DNA of 64,000 nt from Prevotellaceae bacterium UBA7017 (GTDB lineage Bacteria; Bacteroidota; Bacteroidia; Bacteroidales; Bacteroidaceae). Shown piece after piece: positions 38,852 to 46,514 of this stretch (its first letter is position 1; every line of letters starts with the position of its first letter). Position numbers and translations under genes: made by a program. The DNA lies in contig DJWZ01000118.1 of NCBI GenBank assembly GCA_002449535.1, forward strand, positions 1 to 64,000, given 5' to 3'. A model generated the notes under the pieces. That model saw only the letters and a program-made list of their open reading frames with translations. It did no database searches and was not told the origin of the DNA.

Positions 38852-39083
38852 CAGGTTCTGCTGATGATGTTCCTTCCGATGATATATCAGAAGCATCTTT
38901 GATGACATCTTTTACTTCATTGATAGGCTCCGTTATTTCGCGAGTGCCTTTCTTGAACTCACTAACGCCTTGCCCAAGCCCGCGCATCATTTCTGGTAGT
39001 TTCTTTCCACCGAAAAGCAATAGAGCGATACCAGCTATTAGCACCAACTCAGTTGTTCCAATAAATAATATTTGTGATGCCAT
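38835..39083 (-). CDS. tatA: TatA/E-family translocase subunit
   Basis: 82 aa from ATG 39083; a GTG at 39089 would overlap the upstream stop. A short periplasmic start and one membrane helix (ILFIGTTELVLIAGIALLLFGG) are followed by the FGGKKLPEMMRGLGQGVSEFKKG hinge and amphipathic helix, then a polar acidic tail. It forms the protein-conducting element with TatC. No tatB was seen, as in many two-component Tat systems. Two bases separate it from the upstream modification-protein gene. Confidence 0.93.
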   Translation of the reverse strand: MASQILFIGTTELVLIAGIALLLFGGKKLPEMMRGLGQGVSEFKKGTREITEPINEVKDVIKDASDISSEGTSSAEPDAAKQ

Positions 39084-39085
39084 AA

Positions 39086-39364
39086 TCACTCATGAATTAC
39101 CAAAAATATTTCACATGTGTCAAAGTTTATTTCCCAGTTTCCATTTTCCACGGACTCCCACTGGTACCTCTCTGCCATTCTGTCCCACCATTGTTGGAAC
39201 TTTGTACCAGTTTCACCCATGTCTTTTACCAGTTTCTCGTACAATTCAACATTGTCCGCAGTTAAAATCTTTGCCAACTCATTTAATCCATTGCGACGTT
39301 CGAAGAGAGCCAGAATCTCACTACGCTCATCAGGTGTCACTTGACCTATTAGTTTTTTTTTCAT
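39086..39364 (-). CDS. CXXX repeat peptide modification system small protein
   Basis: 92 aa from ATG 39364, whose A overlaps the upstream stop (TAATG), indicating translational coupling; an ATG 6 nt upstream is also possible. The protein is charged and helical (RSEILALFERRNGLNELAKIL, LVKDMGETGTKFQQWWDRMA) with one late cysteine and no membrane segment. It matches the small protein always found with CXXX-repeat radical SAM targets in Bacteroidetes. A peptide-recognition or carrier role is plausible but unproven. Confidence 0.75.
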   Translation of the reverse strand: MKKKLIGQVTPDERSEILALFERRNGLNELAKILTADNVELYEKLVKDMGETGTKFQQWWDRMAERYQWESVENGNWEINFDTCEIFLVIHE

Positions 39365-40287
39365 TACCATTCTTCTCTTTTATCAAAAGGGTCTAAATAA
39401 TCTATTTCACTAATATCTTCTTGTTCTGGAAGGAAAGTACCATGCTTGCGTATATTCTTCAATAATAAACGGCTTGCATTGCGTTCCAAATGTGCCAAAA
39501 CACATTGCTCATGAGAAGGAGTATTGACTTCAAGCGTAGTTTTCTTATTCAACCAAACGCAACGCTTACACTGCCATGCATCGCAATGACGACATATGGG
39601 AGCGTAATCCAACTTATAAAGCTGTTTATTCTTGATATCAAGTCCATGCTCTAAATCTCCAACACAGTCTGCTTCATCCTCATAATAAAAAGCTGGACAT
39701 ACGTAGAACTTACCATTTGGAGCCAATGTAATATTTGTATCTGCGGCACCACAATTATTCATATCTTTCAGCATTAAACGATCTGTCAAGAGATTTATTT
39801 GAGGAGTTCTACCCGACACATATAATTGTTCTACCTTCACAGAAAGTTTTTCAAGTAATTCCTTATATTGTTCAAAGTTATTGTCAGTAAACGACTCAAT
39901 ATCTTTCAACACGATATTAAGCCGAGGAACATTCTCTAATACCTCAATAATAGCCGCAGCACTGCCGAAAAGAGTCTGTTTGTCTGTTCTCCATACAACA
40001 GGAACATCACTCTCTATGTCTTTTATACTATTGGTCACCCATATATCTGCATCGTTATCTGATGGTTTTATCTTAGAATGGTCTATACTCTCTATTATAT
40101 CTGCATATTCATTGGGCAATTCATAGTCAGGATATACAAATTGAATCATGAGGTTTTCCATCATGCCAAATCGTATTCCAGCTTTTAATGTTTCAATTGG
40201 AACAAGTCTCAGTTCCTTCTTAACATTCTCATAGTGACAAAATGAGGTGCTGGTGTCATCTAATAAAATAATAAGGTATTGCAACAT
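39364..40287 (-). CDS. CXXX repeat peptide maturase (SPASM-like, no radical SAM triad)
   Basis: 307 aa. The N-terminal half has a barrel-like beta/alpha pattern but only a single early cysteine (TSFCHYEN), so the CxxxCxxC iron-sulfur motif of radical SAM enzymes is missing. The C-terminal third is a SPASM-like cysteine cluster: CGAADTNITLAPNGKFYVCP, then CRHCDAWQCKRCVW and a final Cys near EQCVLAH. This fits the known second maturase of CXXX systems. It likely cooperates with the full radical SAM enzyme 5 bp upstream, perhaps as a scaffold or peptide-binding subunit. Confidence 0.8.
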   Translation of the reverse strand: MLQYLIILLDDTSTSFCHYENVKKELRLVPIETLKAGIRFGMMENLMIQFVYPDYELPNEYADIIESIDHSKIKPSDNDADIWVTNSIKDIESDVPVVWRTDKQTLFGSAAAIIEVLENVPRLNIVLKDIESFTDNNFEQYKELLEKLSVKVEQLYVSGRTPQINLLTDRLMLKDMNNCGAADTNITLAPNGKFYVCPAFYYEDEADCVGDLEHGLDIKNKQLYKLDYAPICRHCDAWQCKRCVWLNKKTTLEVNTPSHEQCVLAHLERNASRLLLKNIRKHGTFLPEQEDISEIDYLDPFDKREEW

Positions 40288-40292
40288 AGTGA

Positions 40293-41504
40293 TTAGCAGA
40301 TTTCTGATTTAACATCTCGTTTGTTCTTTTCAAATTCCTCGCGTTGTCCCTCTAACTCCAATTTGCGATAAAGCTTATTCCAATAGTAGTTGTTGGCACG
40401 CACGCGAGCCTTGTGCATTTTGCAGATGGCAGTCGAGCGTTGATAGATGGTATTCGTCTCAGCAGCGTCGTAGTTTTCACCTTGACACCAAGCACATCCA
40501 CTAGCAACCTCACAATCTATACATTCCAGAGGTGATTGTGTCAACCTGTCAAGAGTTAAGAAAGGTCGTAGTTTATTCTTATCAATACCGTCATGTACAT
40601 TTCCTATTTTGATAGGTTTCTTACTGCGTAGAGAATATCCTGCAAAACGAGTGCAAGGGTAAAAATTACCTGCTGCGTCAACTGCAAGCATTCTACCTGC
40701 TCCGCACCAGTTTTGATTATCCAGCACCTTATCCATAGGTTTACCAATATGCTCACTGAAGAAAGAGCATGCAAAGTCTTTATAATATCCTTCGTCTATA
40801 ATATCATCAGCCAATTGCATCAATTGGTCTTCAAACAATGCATCATCCCCGTCATTCCATACCTTTTCAAAAACGCAATTTATATCAACTTCATGAATAC
40901 CTAACGAAAAAAGATGTAGCACGCTTTCTTTTATGTATATAATATCAGGACTACTAATGGTAACCTTGGTAGCAGGCTCATCATTAAATTGTTTTAGCCA
41001 TAAAGGAATATTTTTCACAACATCATCATAAGAACCTTTACCTGAAAACTTATATATTCTATTCATATCATGTTTCAACCGTGTACCATCAATTGTAATA
41101 CCGATACTAAGGTGCGATTTATTTTTCTTTATGAAATTTTGGACGTTTTCATGATTGTAAGTTATACCATTTGTTGAGAAACTAAACCTATATGAGTCAA
41201 ACCAATGATGATTACGTTTATAAAGTTCCGATTTAATATAGTCGCATATTTTATCAACTAATTCTATTTCTAAAAAAGGTTCACCACCAATAAAATCCCA
41301 AACAACAGATTTTTGTGGAAATTCATTTTCAAGACCTAATATATAATCTATAGCATTTTTTGCAGTGTTAAACGTCATTCGCTCATTTGGATTCTTGCCA
41401 ACCAAATAACAATATTTACATGCAAGTTGACAATCTTTAGTCACTATAAATGTTATAGTTTGAGCTATGCCATCTTCCCATGGCTTGTCCAACTTTCTAA
41501 TCAT
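40293..41504 (-). CDS. Radical SAM/SPASM peptide maturase, CXXX-repeat target type
   Basis: 403 aa. The radical SAM cluster is CQLACKYCY (CxxxCxxC) near residue 27; the GGEP motif is in WDFIGGEPFLE. The C-terminal SPASM domain has CGAGRMLAVDAAGNFYPCTRF and CIDCEVASGCAWCQG, giving the cysteines for auxiliary clusters. Such enzymes install thioether or other carbon-linked crosslinks on ribosomal peptides. It starts 3 bp after the Cys-rich precursor stop, so that precursor is the obvious substrate. The chemistry actually carried out is unknown. Confidence 0.9.
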   Translation of the reverse strand: MIRKLDKPWEDGIAQTITFIVTKDCQLACKYCYLVGKNPNERMTFNTAKNAIDYILGLENEFPQKSVVWDFIGGEPFLEIELVDKICDYIKSELYKRNHHWFDSYRFSFSTNGITYNHENVQNFIKKNKSHLSIGITIDGTRLKHDMNRIYKFSGKGSYDDVVKNIPLWLKQFNDEPATKVTISSPDIIYIKESVLHLFSLGIHEVDINCVFEKVWNDGDDALFEDQLMQLADDIIDEGYYKDFACSFFSEHIGKPMDKVLDNQNWCGAGRMLAVDAAGNFYPCTRFAGYSLRSKKPIKIGNVHDGIDKNKLRPFLTLDRLTQSPLECIDCEVASGCAWCQGENYDAAETNTIYQRSTAICKMHKARVRANNYYWNKLYRKLELEGQREEFEKNKRDVKSEIC

Positions 41505-41507
41505 ATT

Positions 41508-42026
41508 CTAATGATTATAAGAAACCTTGGAACATTTTATACTACAAGAAGTACTACACGTACGGCTACAACCCCCTTTACATGTAGAAGAACAACTGCT
41601 TCCACCACAAGTCCCAGTACAAGAACCCGTACATGACGTACAACCATTATAACAATGAGCGGTACAATTAGAGCAGCCATTAGAAGTCCCAGAAGCAGTA
41701 CTACTAGAAGCACATGATGTTTCACATCCGCTAAAACATGCGCCAGTACAAGAAGCACCACTGCAAGACGCTGGCTGCCAAGCAGCATTTACTTTACAAG
41801 AATTACGGCAATTTGCAGTACACCCACCAGAACATGAACCACCTGTATTTTTAGAAGAATCCTCCTCATCATCGAAATCATATTGATCGCCATCACCTCC
41901 TCCACAACTACCTAAAAGAGTAGAACCAAAAGCCAGCATTCCAACTATAGGCAATGTCCTTTTTGCCGCATTCTTGAAAAACTCTCTTCGCGATTGGAGT
42001 TCTTCATTCTTCTCGTTTTTCTTCAT
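41508..42026 (-). CDS. CXXX-repeat radical SAM target precursor with Tat-lipoprotein leader
   Basis: 172 aa from ATG 42026 (upstream in-frame TTG rejected). Residues 12-18 are SRREFFK, a perfect twin-arginine motif, followed by a hydrophobic stretch and a lipobox ending at Cys41 (LLGSC). After a Gly/Asp-rich spacer comes a core with 22 cysteines, mostly spaced C-x3-C (for example CSGGCTANCRNSC, CSRTCSTSCSIKC). The core is rich in Gly, Ser, Thr and Asn. It is the first gene of the operon and the likely modification substrate. Whether the core is released or stays anchored is unknown. Confidence 0.88.
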   Translation of the reverse strand: MKKNEKNEELQSRREFFKNAAKRTLPIVGMLAFGSTLLGSCGGGDGDQYDFDDEEDSSKNTGGSCSGGCTANCRNSCKVNAAWQPASCSGASCTGACFSGCETSCASSSTASGTSNGCSNCTAHCYNGCTSCTGSCTGTCGGSSCSSTCKGGCSRTCSTSCSIKCSKVSYNH

Positions 42027-42094
42027 AACGTTATAAATCAAAGATGCCTATGAACTCCCAAATTCAGCGTGAATATTCAGTTTAGGTTTGGAAA

Positions 42095-42476
42095 TAAAAA
42101 AGACGTGGGAGTTATTTCCTCCGTGCTTATTCCTAAGTTCAGGCCTTCGCATTGCCCCCAAGTAAGAATAAGCAACGCAAGCCAGCCCACGCCAAGCGAT
42201 TATATTAACCAATAATACCATTGCTCACATTAAAACATGGTAAATGGATATTATTAGGATATAATCTACCCACGCGAACGCTCCAGTTGCATTACGTCTG
42301 TACTTGGTTTCAAAGTTGCGAAGTTTGAACTTACAGAACAGTAACGTTTAGAAAACGTCCTTTCCGAGCCTCGCCCTATATGCAGTTAAAGGCTCATTCC
42401 AATATGTCAAAGACCTTGCCCATTCCCTTTGTGCTCTACATCTCATATGAGATTAAACACACGAACTGGCTTGATC
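42095..42476 (-). ncRNA. Candidate structured RNA or long leader before CXXX operon
   Basis: A promoter at 42483-42514 would start a minus-strand transcript near 42476; the operon's first ATG is 450 nt away with no ORF of note between. Near its 3' part GGCGUGGG (42186-42193) pairs with CCCACGUC (42102-42109), followed by a U-run, like a terminator. Inside, GCUUAUUC pairs with GAAUAAGC (42166-42173/42125-42132), competing with GCGUUGC/GCAAUGC (42172-42178/42149-42155). It could be an independent RNA or an attenuating leader. I did not identify a family. Confidence 0.4.
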
Positions 42477-42482
42477 TGGCTG

Positions 42483-42514
42483 CAAAGATAAGGATTATTT
42501 TTTTATCGTGCAAG
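42483..42514 (-). promoter_or_regulatory. Promoter upstream of CXXX operon/candidate RNA
   Basis: Minus-strand CTTG (42511-42514), 20 bp, TATCTTTG (42483-42490). Confidence 0.6.
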
Positions 42515-42701
42515 AAAAACCATAAAAAAGTTCAGTTTTTCCTTCTGTGTACGCACCCGAGGAGATAATAGTTAAAGATTAACGCCAGTTATTGAGTGGA
42601 AAGTTCAAGAGTTTTGGTATTCTGAAAAAATTTTCTGCGTTTTATCCTGCCTCTCTCCTAATCTCTCCTAATTGTGTAACGGAATAGCAATCATTTTAAG
42701 T

Positions 42702-43193
42702 TTACAATATTTCTCTTGCTATCCATGCACATGCTTCTGCATCGGCAAGTGCATGGTGATGGTTCTCTAAGCAATAGCCACAGGCAGCAGCGACTGTCTG
42801 GAGTTGGTGGTTTTCCAAATCGGGGAGCACTCGACGCGAAACACAGAGTGTGTCGTAAAACTCATAATCAGGGTAGTCCATCTGATACACACGGAAAACA
42901 GCCTTCAGACAACTTTCGTCAAAAGGTTTGTTATGGGCCACAAGAGGCAAGCCTTCAATGAGAGGTTCTATCTGCGCCCACACCTTTGGAAATACAGGAG
43001 CATCATCGGTATCTTCGTGACACAGCCCATGCACCTGTGAACACCAGTAGTTATAGTAGTTAGGTTCTGGCTGGATGAGTGAATAAAAAGAATCCACTAT
43101 CTCACCATTACGTACAATGACAACTCCTACTGAGCATACACTGCTGCGCTCATTGTTTGCTGTTTCAAAATCTATTGCTGCAAAGTCTTGCAT
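42702..43193 (-). CDS. DnaQ-like 3'-5' exonuclease (DEDDh)
   Basis: 163 aa from ATG 43193; the longer frame to 43292 crosses the promoter and is rejected. DEDDh motifs: AIDFETAN (first D and E), LVAHNKPFDESCL (Exo II Asp), and HHALADAEACAWIA (His and Asp of Exo III). It is a stand-alone exonuclease domain, too short for a polymerase subunit with a C-terminal binding tail; a role in proofreading or RNA trimming is possible. It is transcribed divergently from yceD-rpmF. Confidence 0.9.
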   Translation of the reverse strand: MQDFAAIDFETANNERSSVCSVGVVIVRNGEIVDSFYSLIQPEPNYYNYWCSQVHGLCHEDTDDAPVFPKVWAQIEPLIEGLPLVAHNKPFDESCLKAVFRVYQMDYPDYEFYDTLCVSRRVLPDLENHQLQTVAAACGYCLENHHHALADAEACAWIAREIL

Positions 43194-43254
43194 TTTATAA
43201 TTCTTTAATGTGTCGATGATTACCACATGGTGGCAGAGGTTAGTATATTTTTTA

Positions 43255-43286
43255 CAAAAGTACAAAAAACTTCCAATATCAACAAA
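43255..43286 (-). promoter_or_regulatory. Promoter of exonuclease gene
   Basis: Minus-strand TTTG (43283-43286), 20 bp, TACTTTTG (43255-43262). Confidence 0.65.
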
Positions 43287-43319
43287 ATTCAAGCAAAAAT
43301 AAAAAAAATCTTATTTTTG

Positions 43320-43351
43320 TTTGGTTTTTTGCTCACTTTTTCGTACCTTTG
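43320..43351 (+). promoter_or_regulatory. Promoter of yceD-rpmF-fabH-era operon
   Basis: TTTG (43320-43323), 20 bp, TACCTTTG (43344-43351). The predicted start near 43357 leaves only a few bases before ATG 43360, so the first mRNA may be nearly leaderless. Confidence 0.65.
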
Positions 43352-43359
43352 CCGCCTGA

Positions 43360-43896
43360 ATGTCCAGTTTTGAGATGCTTGATATTGACCTGAAGGCTAT
43401 GACAGAGGACTCGAAAGAGTTCACTTTAGTGCTTGATGACAAATATTTCAATGCTCTTGACGATGCTGAAATACAGCATGGAACGGTAACGACGACAGTG
43501 CTTCTTAGCAAGATGCCATCCGAACAGTTTGCCCTATCATTCACTATTGAGGGCAACGTCACTATTCCGTGTGACCTTTGTTTAGACGACATGGAGCAAC
43601 CTATAAAGGGGCAATGCAGTTACATAGTAAAGCTGGGCACTGAGTCTGGCGTTGATGACGAGGTAATAGTGGTGGATGAGAATCAAGGCATCCTCTCACT
43701 CCCTTGGATAATCTACGAGACAATAGTATTGGCAATACCCATTAAGCACGTTCATGCACCTGGAAAATGCAATGCTGCGATGACACAGAAGCTCGAAGAG
43801 CTGTCAGCCACCCGAAGTGGTGATGAGATTACCGATATCGATGACGATGATACTATTGACCCACGCTGGGCAGCATTAAGTAAACTAAAAAAGTAA
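43360..43896 (+). CDS. DUF177/YceD-family protein
   Basis: 178 aa. The N-terminus MSSFEMLDIDLKAM matches in spacing the start of Bacteroidetes YceD proteins, supporting ATG 43360 over ATG 43375. The core has the conserved CDLCLDDMEQPI and later HVHAPGKCN. YceD proteins sit before rpmF and are linked to 23S rRNA or ribosome maturation. The acidic tail is DIDDDDTIDPRW. rpmF follows after 25 bp. Confidence 0.9.
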   Translation: MSSFEMLDIDLKAMTEDSKEFTLVLDDKYFNALDDAEIQHGTVTTTVLLSKMPSEQFALSFTIEGNVTIPCDLCLDDMEQPIKGQCSYIVKLGTESGVDDEVIVVDENQGILSLPWIIYETIVLAIPIKHVHAPGKCNAAMTQKLEELSATRSGDEITDIDDDDTIDPRWAALSKLKK

Positions 43897-43921
43897 AATT
43901 GTCTAAAATTAGTAAAGAAAA

Positions 43922-44107
43922 ATGGCACATCCTAAAAGAAGACAGTCAAAGACTCGCACTCTCAAGCGTCGTACTCATGACAAGGCTGTAGCTCCTACAC
44001 TGGCTATCTGCCCTAACTGTGGCGCTTACTACGTTTACCACACAGTATGTCCTACTTGTGGCCAGTATCGCGGAAAGCAGGCTATTGAACAAGTAGAGGA
44101 AGCATGA
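43922..44107 (+). CDS. rpmF: 50S ribosomal protein L32
   Basis: 61 aa, with MAHPKRRQSKTRTLKRRTHD at the start and a four-cysteine zinc site (CPNCGAYY ... CPTCGQY). The usual order yceD-rpmF-fabH is kept. Its TGA overlaps the fabH ATG (ATGA). Confidence 0.97.
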   Translation: MAHPKRRQSKTRTLKRRTHDKAVAPTLAICPNCGAYYVYHTVCPTCGQYRGKQAIEQVEEA

Positions 44108-45117
44108 GCAAAGTGAATGCTGTTATAACAGGCATTGGCGGTTACGTTCCTGAATATATCCTTACCAACGAGGAATTGTCTCGTATGGTAGATACCAATG
44201 ACGAGTGGATATACACTCGCGTAGGTATCAAGGAACGCCGCATCCTGAACGAAGAAGGTTTGGGATCGGCTTATATGGCACGTAAGGCTTGTCGCCAGTT
44301 GTTGGCAAAGACACAGGTAGATCCACAGACGATTGACTGTGTAATCTGCGCTACAACAACAGGAGACTACCACTTCCCTTCTAATGCCTCTATCGTAATA
44401 GGAAAACTTGGACTGAAGAATGCTCATGGATTTGATGTTTCATGCGCATGCTGCGGATTCCTTTATATTCTTGATATGGCATCTGCCATGATACAATCTG
44501 GTCGCTACAAGAGAATTATCTGTGTGGCAGCCGAGAAGATGTCATCAATGGTTGACTATCAGGACCGTCAGACATGTGTTCTGTTCGGCGACGGAGCAGC
44601 AGCAGCAATGCTTGAAGCAACAGAAGAAGAGGGCATCGGGTTTCAGGACTCTTTCCTCAGAACTGACGGCTTAGGGCTCCCATTCCTCCACATGAAGGCT
44701 GGCGGCTCTGTTTGTCCGGCTTCCCACTATACCGTAGATCATAGAATGCACTACGTCTATCAGGAAGGTCGCACAGTATTCCGCTATGCCGTCACCTCTA
44801 TGGCTGACGACCTGACGGAGATAATGAAGCGTAACAACCTCACTATGGATGACGTCAACTGGCTCATACCACATGAGGCAAATATGCGCATCATCGAGGC
44901 TGTTGCAAAGCGTCTTGAAACATCGATGGACAAAGTTCTCGTAAACATAGAACATTATGGCAATACCAGCGCCGCTTCTATTGCGCTTGCTCTGTGGGAC
45001 TTCGAGAAACGACTCAAGAAGGGTGACAACATCCTCTTGACAGCATTCGGTGCAGGCTTCGTACATGGCGCCAGCTTCTATAAGTGGGGCTATGATGGTG
45101 ACAAGGTCGGAAAATAA
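44104..45117 (+). CDS. fabH: 3-oxoacyl-ACP synthase III
   Basis: 337 aa. It starts fatty-acid synthesis by condensing acyl-CoA with malonyl-ACP. The catalytic triad is visible: Cys in DVSCACCGF, His in LIPHEANMRII and Asn in HYGNTSAASIALAL. The GDGAAAAMLE motif is typical. Its stop overlaps the era start (TAATG). Confidence 0.97.
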   Translation: MSKVNAVITGIGGYVPEYILTNEELSRMVDTNDEWIYTRVGIKERRILNEEGLGSAYMARKACRQLLAKTQVDPQTIDCVICATTTGDYHFPSNASIVIGKLGLKNAHGFDVSCACCGFLYILDMASAMIQSGRYKRIICVAAEKMSSMVDYQDRQTCVLFGDGAAAAMLEATEEEGIGFQDSFLRTDGLGLPFLHMKAGGSVCPASHYTVDHRMHYVYQEGRTVFRYAVTSMADDLTEIMKRNNLTMDDVNWLIPHEANMRIIEAVAKRLETSMDKVLVNIEHYGNTSAASIALALWDFEKRLKKGDNILLTAFGAGFVHGASFYKWGYDGDKVGK

Positions 45118-45998
45118 TGCATAAAGCAGGATTTGTAAATATCGTTGGCAACCCCAACGTCGGTAAGAGTACGCTCATGAACCAATTGGTTGGTGAGCGT
45201 ATTTCTATTGCCACTTTCAAGGCACAGACGACACGCCATCGCATCATGGGAATAGTAAACACTCCAGAGATGCAGATAGTGTTCTCGGACACTCCTGGCG
45301 TGATAAAGCCAAACTATAAACTGCAGGAGTCGATGCTTGCATTCTCGGAGTCAGCCCTGACGGATGCTGATGTCTTGCTATATGTAACAGACGTAGTAGA
45401 AGACCCAGAGAAGAACAAGGACTTCCTTGACAAGGTGGCAAAGATAAGTCAACCGGTAATACTGCTTATCAACAAGATAGACCTGTCAAACAACAACGAC
45501 TTGGGAGCCATCGTTGACAAATGGCACAAACTGCTGCCAAACGCAGAAATACTGCCTCTCTCGGCAAAGAACAAATTCGGTACAGACATTCTGCTGAACC
45601 GCATAAAGGAACTGCTCCCCGACTCTCCCCCATTCTTCGACAAAGACCAGCTGACAGACAAGCCAGCACGATTCTTTGTGACAGAGATTGTAAGAGAGAA
45701 GATATTACTTTATTATGACAAGGAGATACCTTACTCTGTAGAGGTAAGATGCGACTCATTCAAGGAGGATGACAAGCGCATCCACATCATGGTGACCATC
45801 TTCGTCGAGCGTGACTCACAAAAGGGTATCATAATCGGTCATCAGGGAATTGCCATAAAAAAGGTAAGTACGGAAGCTCGCAAAGCCCTGGAGAAATTCT
45901 TTGATAAAAAAATCTACCTTGAGACATTCGTCAAAGTAGATAAGGACTGGCGTTCCAACGAAAAGGAGCTCAACGCTTTCGGATATAATCCGTCGTAA
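45117..45998 (+). CDS. era: GTPase Era
   Basis: 293 aa. G motifs: GNPNVGKST, TTRHRIMG, DTPG, NKID. A C-terminal KH domain is present with a loop reading IIIGHQGIAIKKVS. Era binds 16S rRNA in 30S assembly. It is the last gene of the yceD-rpmF-fabH-era unit; a strong hairpin follows. Confidence 0.97.
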   Translation: MHKAGFVNIVGNPNVGKSTLMNQLVGERISIATFKAQTTRHRIMGIVNTPEMQIVFSDTPGVIKPNYKLQESMLAFSESALTDADVLLYVTDVVEDPEKNKDFLDKVAKISQPVILLINKIDLSNNNDLGAIVDKWHKLLPNAEILPLSAKNKFGTDILLNRIKELLPDSPPFFDKDQLTDKPARFFVTEIVREKILLYYDKEIPYSVEVRCDSFKEDDKRIHIMVTIFVERDSQKGIIIGHQGIAIKKVSTEARKALEKFFDKKIYLETFVKVDKDWRSNEKELNAFGYNPS

Positions 45999-46001
45999 AG
46001 A

Positions 46002-46086
46002 ACCCCACCCCAACCCTCCCAAGGGGAGGGAGTCCTATTACACTATTACACCATCTCCTCCCCCTTGGGGAGGCAGGGAGGGGGTT
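46002..46086. terminator. GC-rich inverted repeat between convergent era and lipoprotein genes
   Basis: CCCCACCCCAACCCTCCC then AAGGGGAGGGAG (46002-46031) is imperfectly inverted against CTCCTCCCCCTTGGGGAGG then CAGGGAGGGGGTT (46055-46086). Each half is itself a small hairpin. Probably a bidirectional terminator and a member of a dispersed repeat; a related copy is at 53881-53925. Confidence 0.65.
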
Positions 46087-46513
46087 ATCTTAGGTACCAA
46101 ACATCATTCTTCAGCACCATAGGGACGAGTATCTCTTCCTTGGTACTGTCAACAAACCCCAATGATAAAAAAGCACGAGCCGTTATAGACTCTATCTCGT
46201 CGCTGTTGTGTGCCTTAATGGTATCTACCTGTGCACGGATAGCCTTTACGCTTTTAATACCCTGATGTTCATTCTGCATCCGCTCCATATACATCTTTGC
46301 ATTGAGAACCAACTGTTCCCTATAGTTTGCGGGAAGGGTATCCTGGCTGTTTACAGTACCATCGACAAAGCTATTGTAATCACCATTGACTAAATGCTCA
46401 TAATACTTCTGGGCAGTTGCCATAACACGCTCTTCCTGCTTAATTTCAGGAGAGCATGCTGACATTCCTATTAAGGAGAGGAATGAAACCGCAAGAACAG
46501 AACATTTACTCAT
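46085..46513 (-). CDS. Small hypothetical lipoprotein
   Basis: 142 aa from ATG 46513. Signal peptide with lipobox GMSAC. The mature part is helical with a beta end (AFLSLGFVDSTKEEILVPMVLKNDVWYLR), like DUF4878/NTF2-like small lipoproteins; that likeness is tentative. It starts 1 bp after der ends and shares its transcript. Confidence 0.75.
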   Translation of the reverse strand: MSKCSVLAVSFLSLIGMSACSPEIKQEERVMATAQKYYEHLVNGDYNSFVDGTVNSQDTLPANYREQLVLNAKMYMERMQNEHQGIKSVKAIRAQVDTIKAHNSDEIESITARAFLSLGFVDSTKEEILVPMVLKNDVWYLR

Positions 46514-46514
46514 A

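Noticed and set aside
42380..42568. 62-codon plus-strand frame upstream of the CXXX operon
   Set aside because: It spans the predicted minus-strand promoter and has no recognisable protein features.
43194..43292. N-terminal extension of the exonuclease frame
   Set aside because: It crosses a well-formed promoter and adds hydrophobic sequence not seen in DnaQ-like domains.
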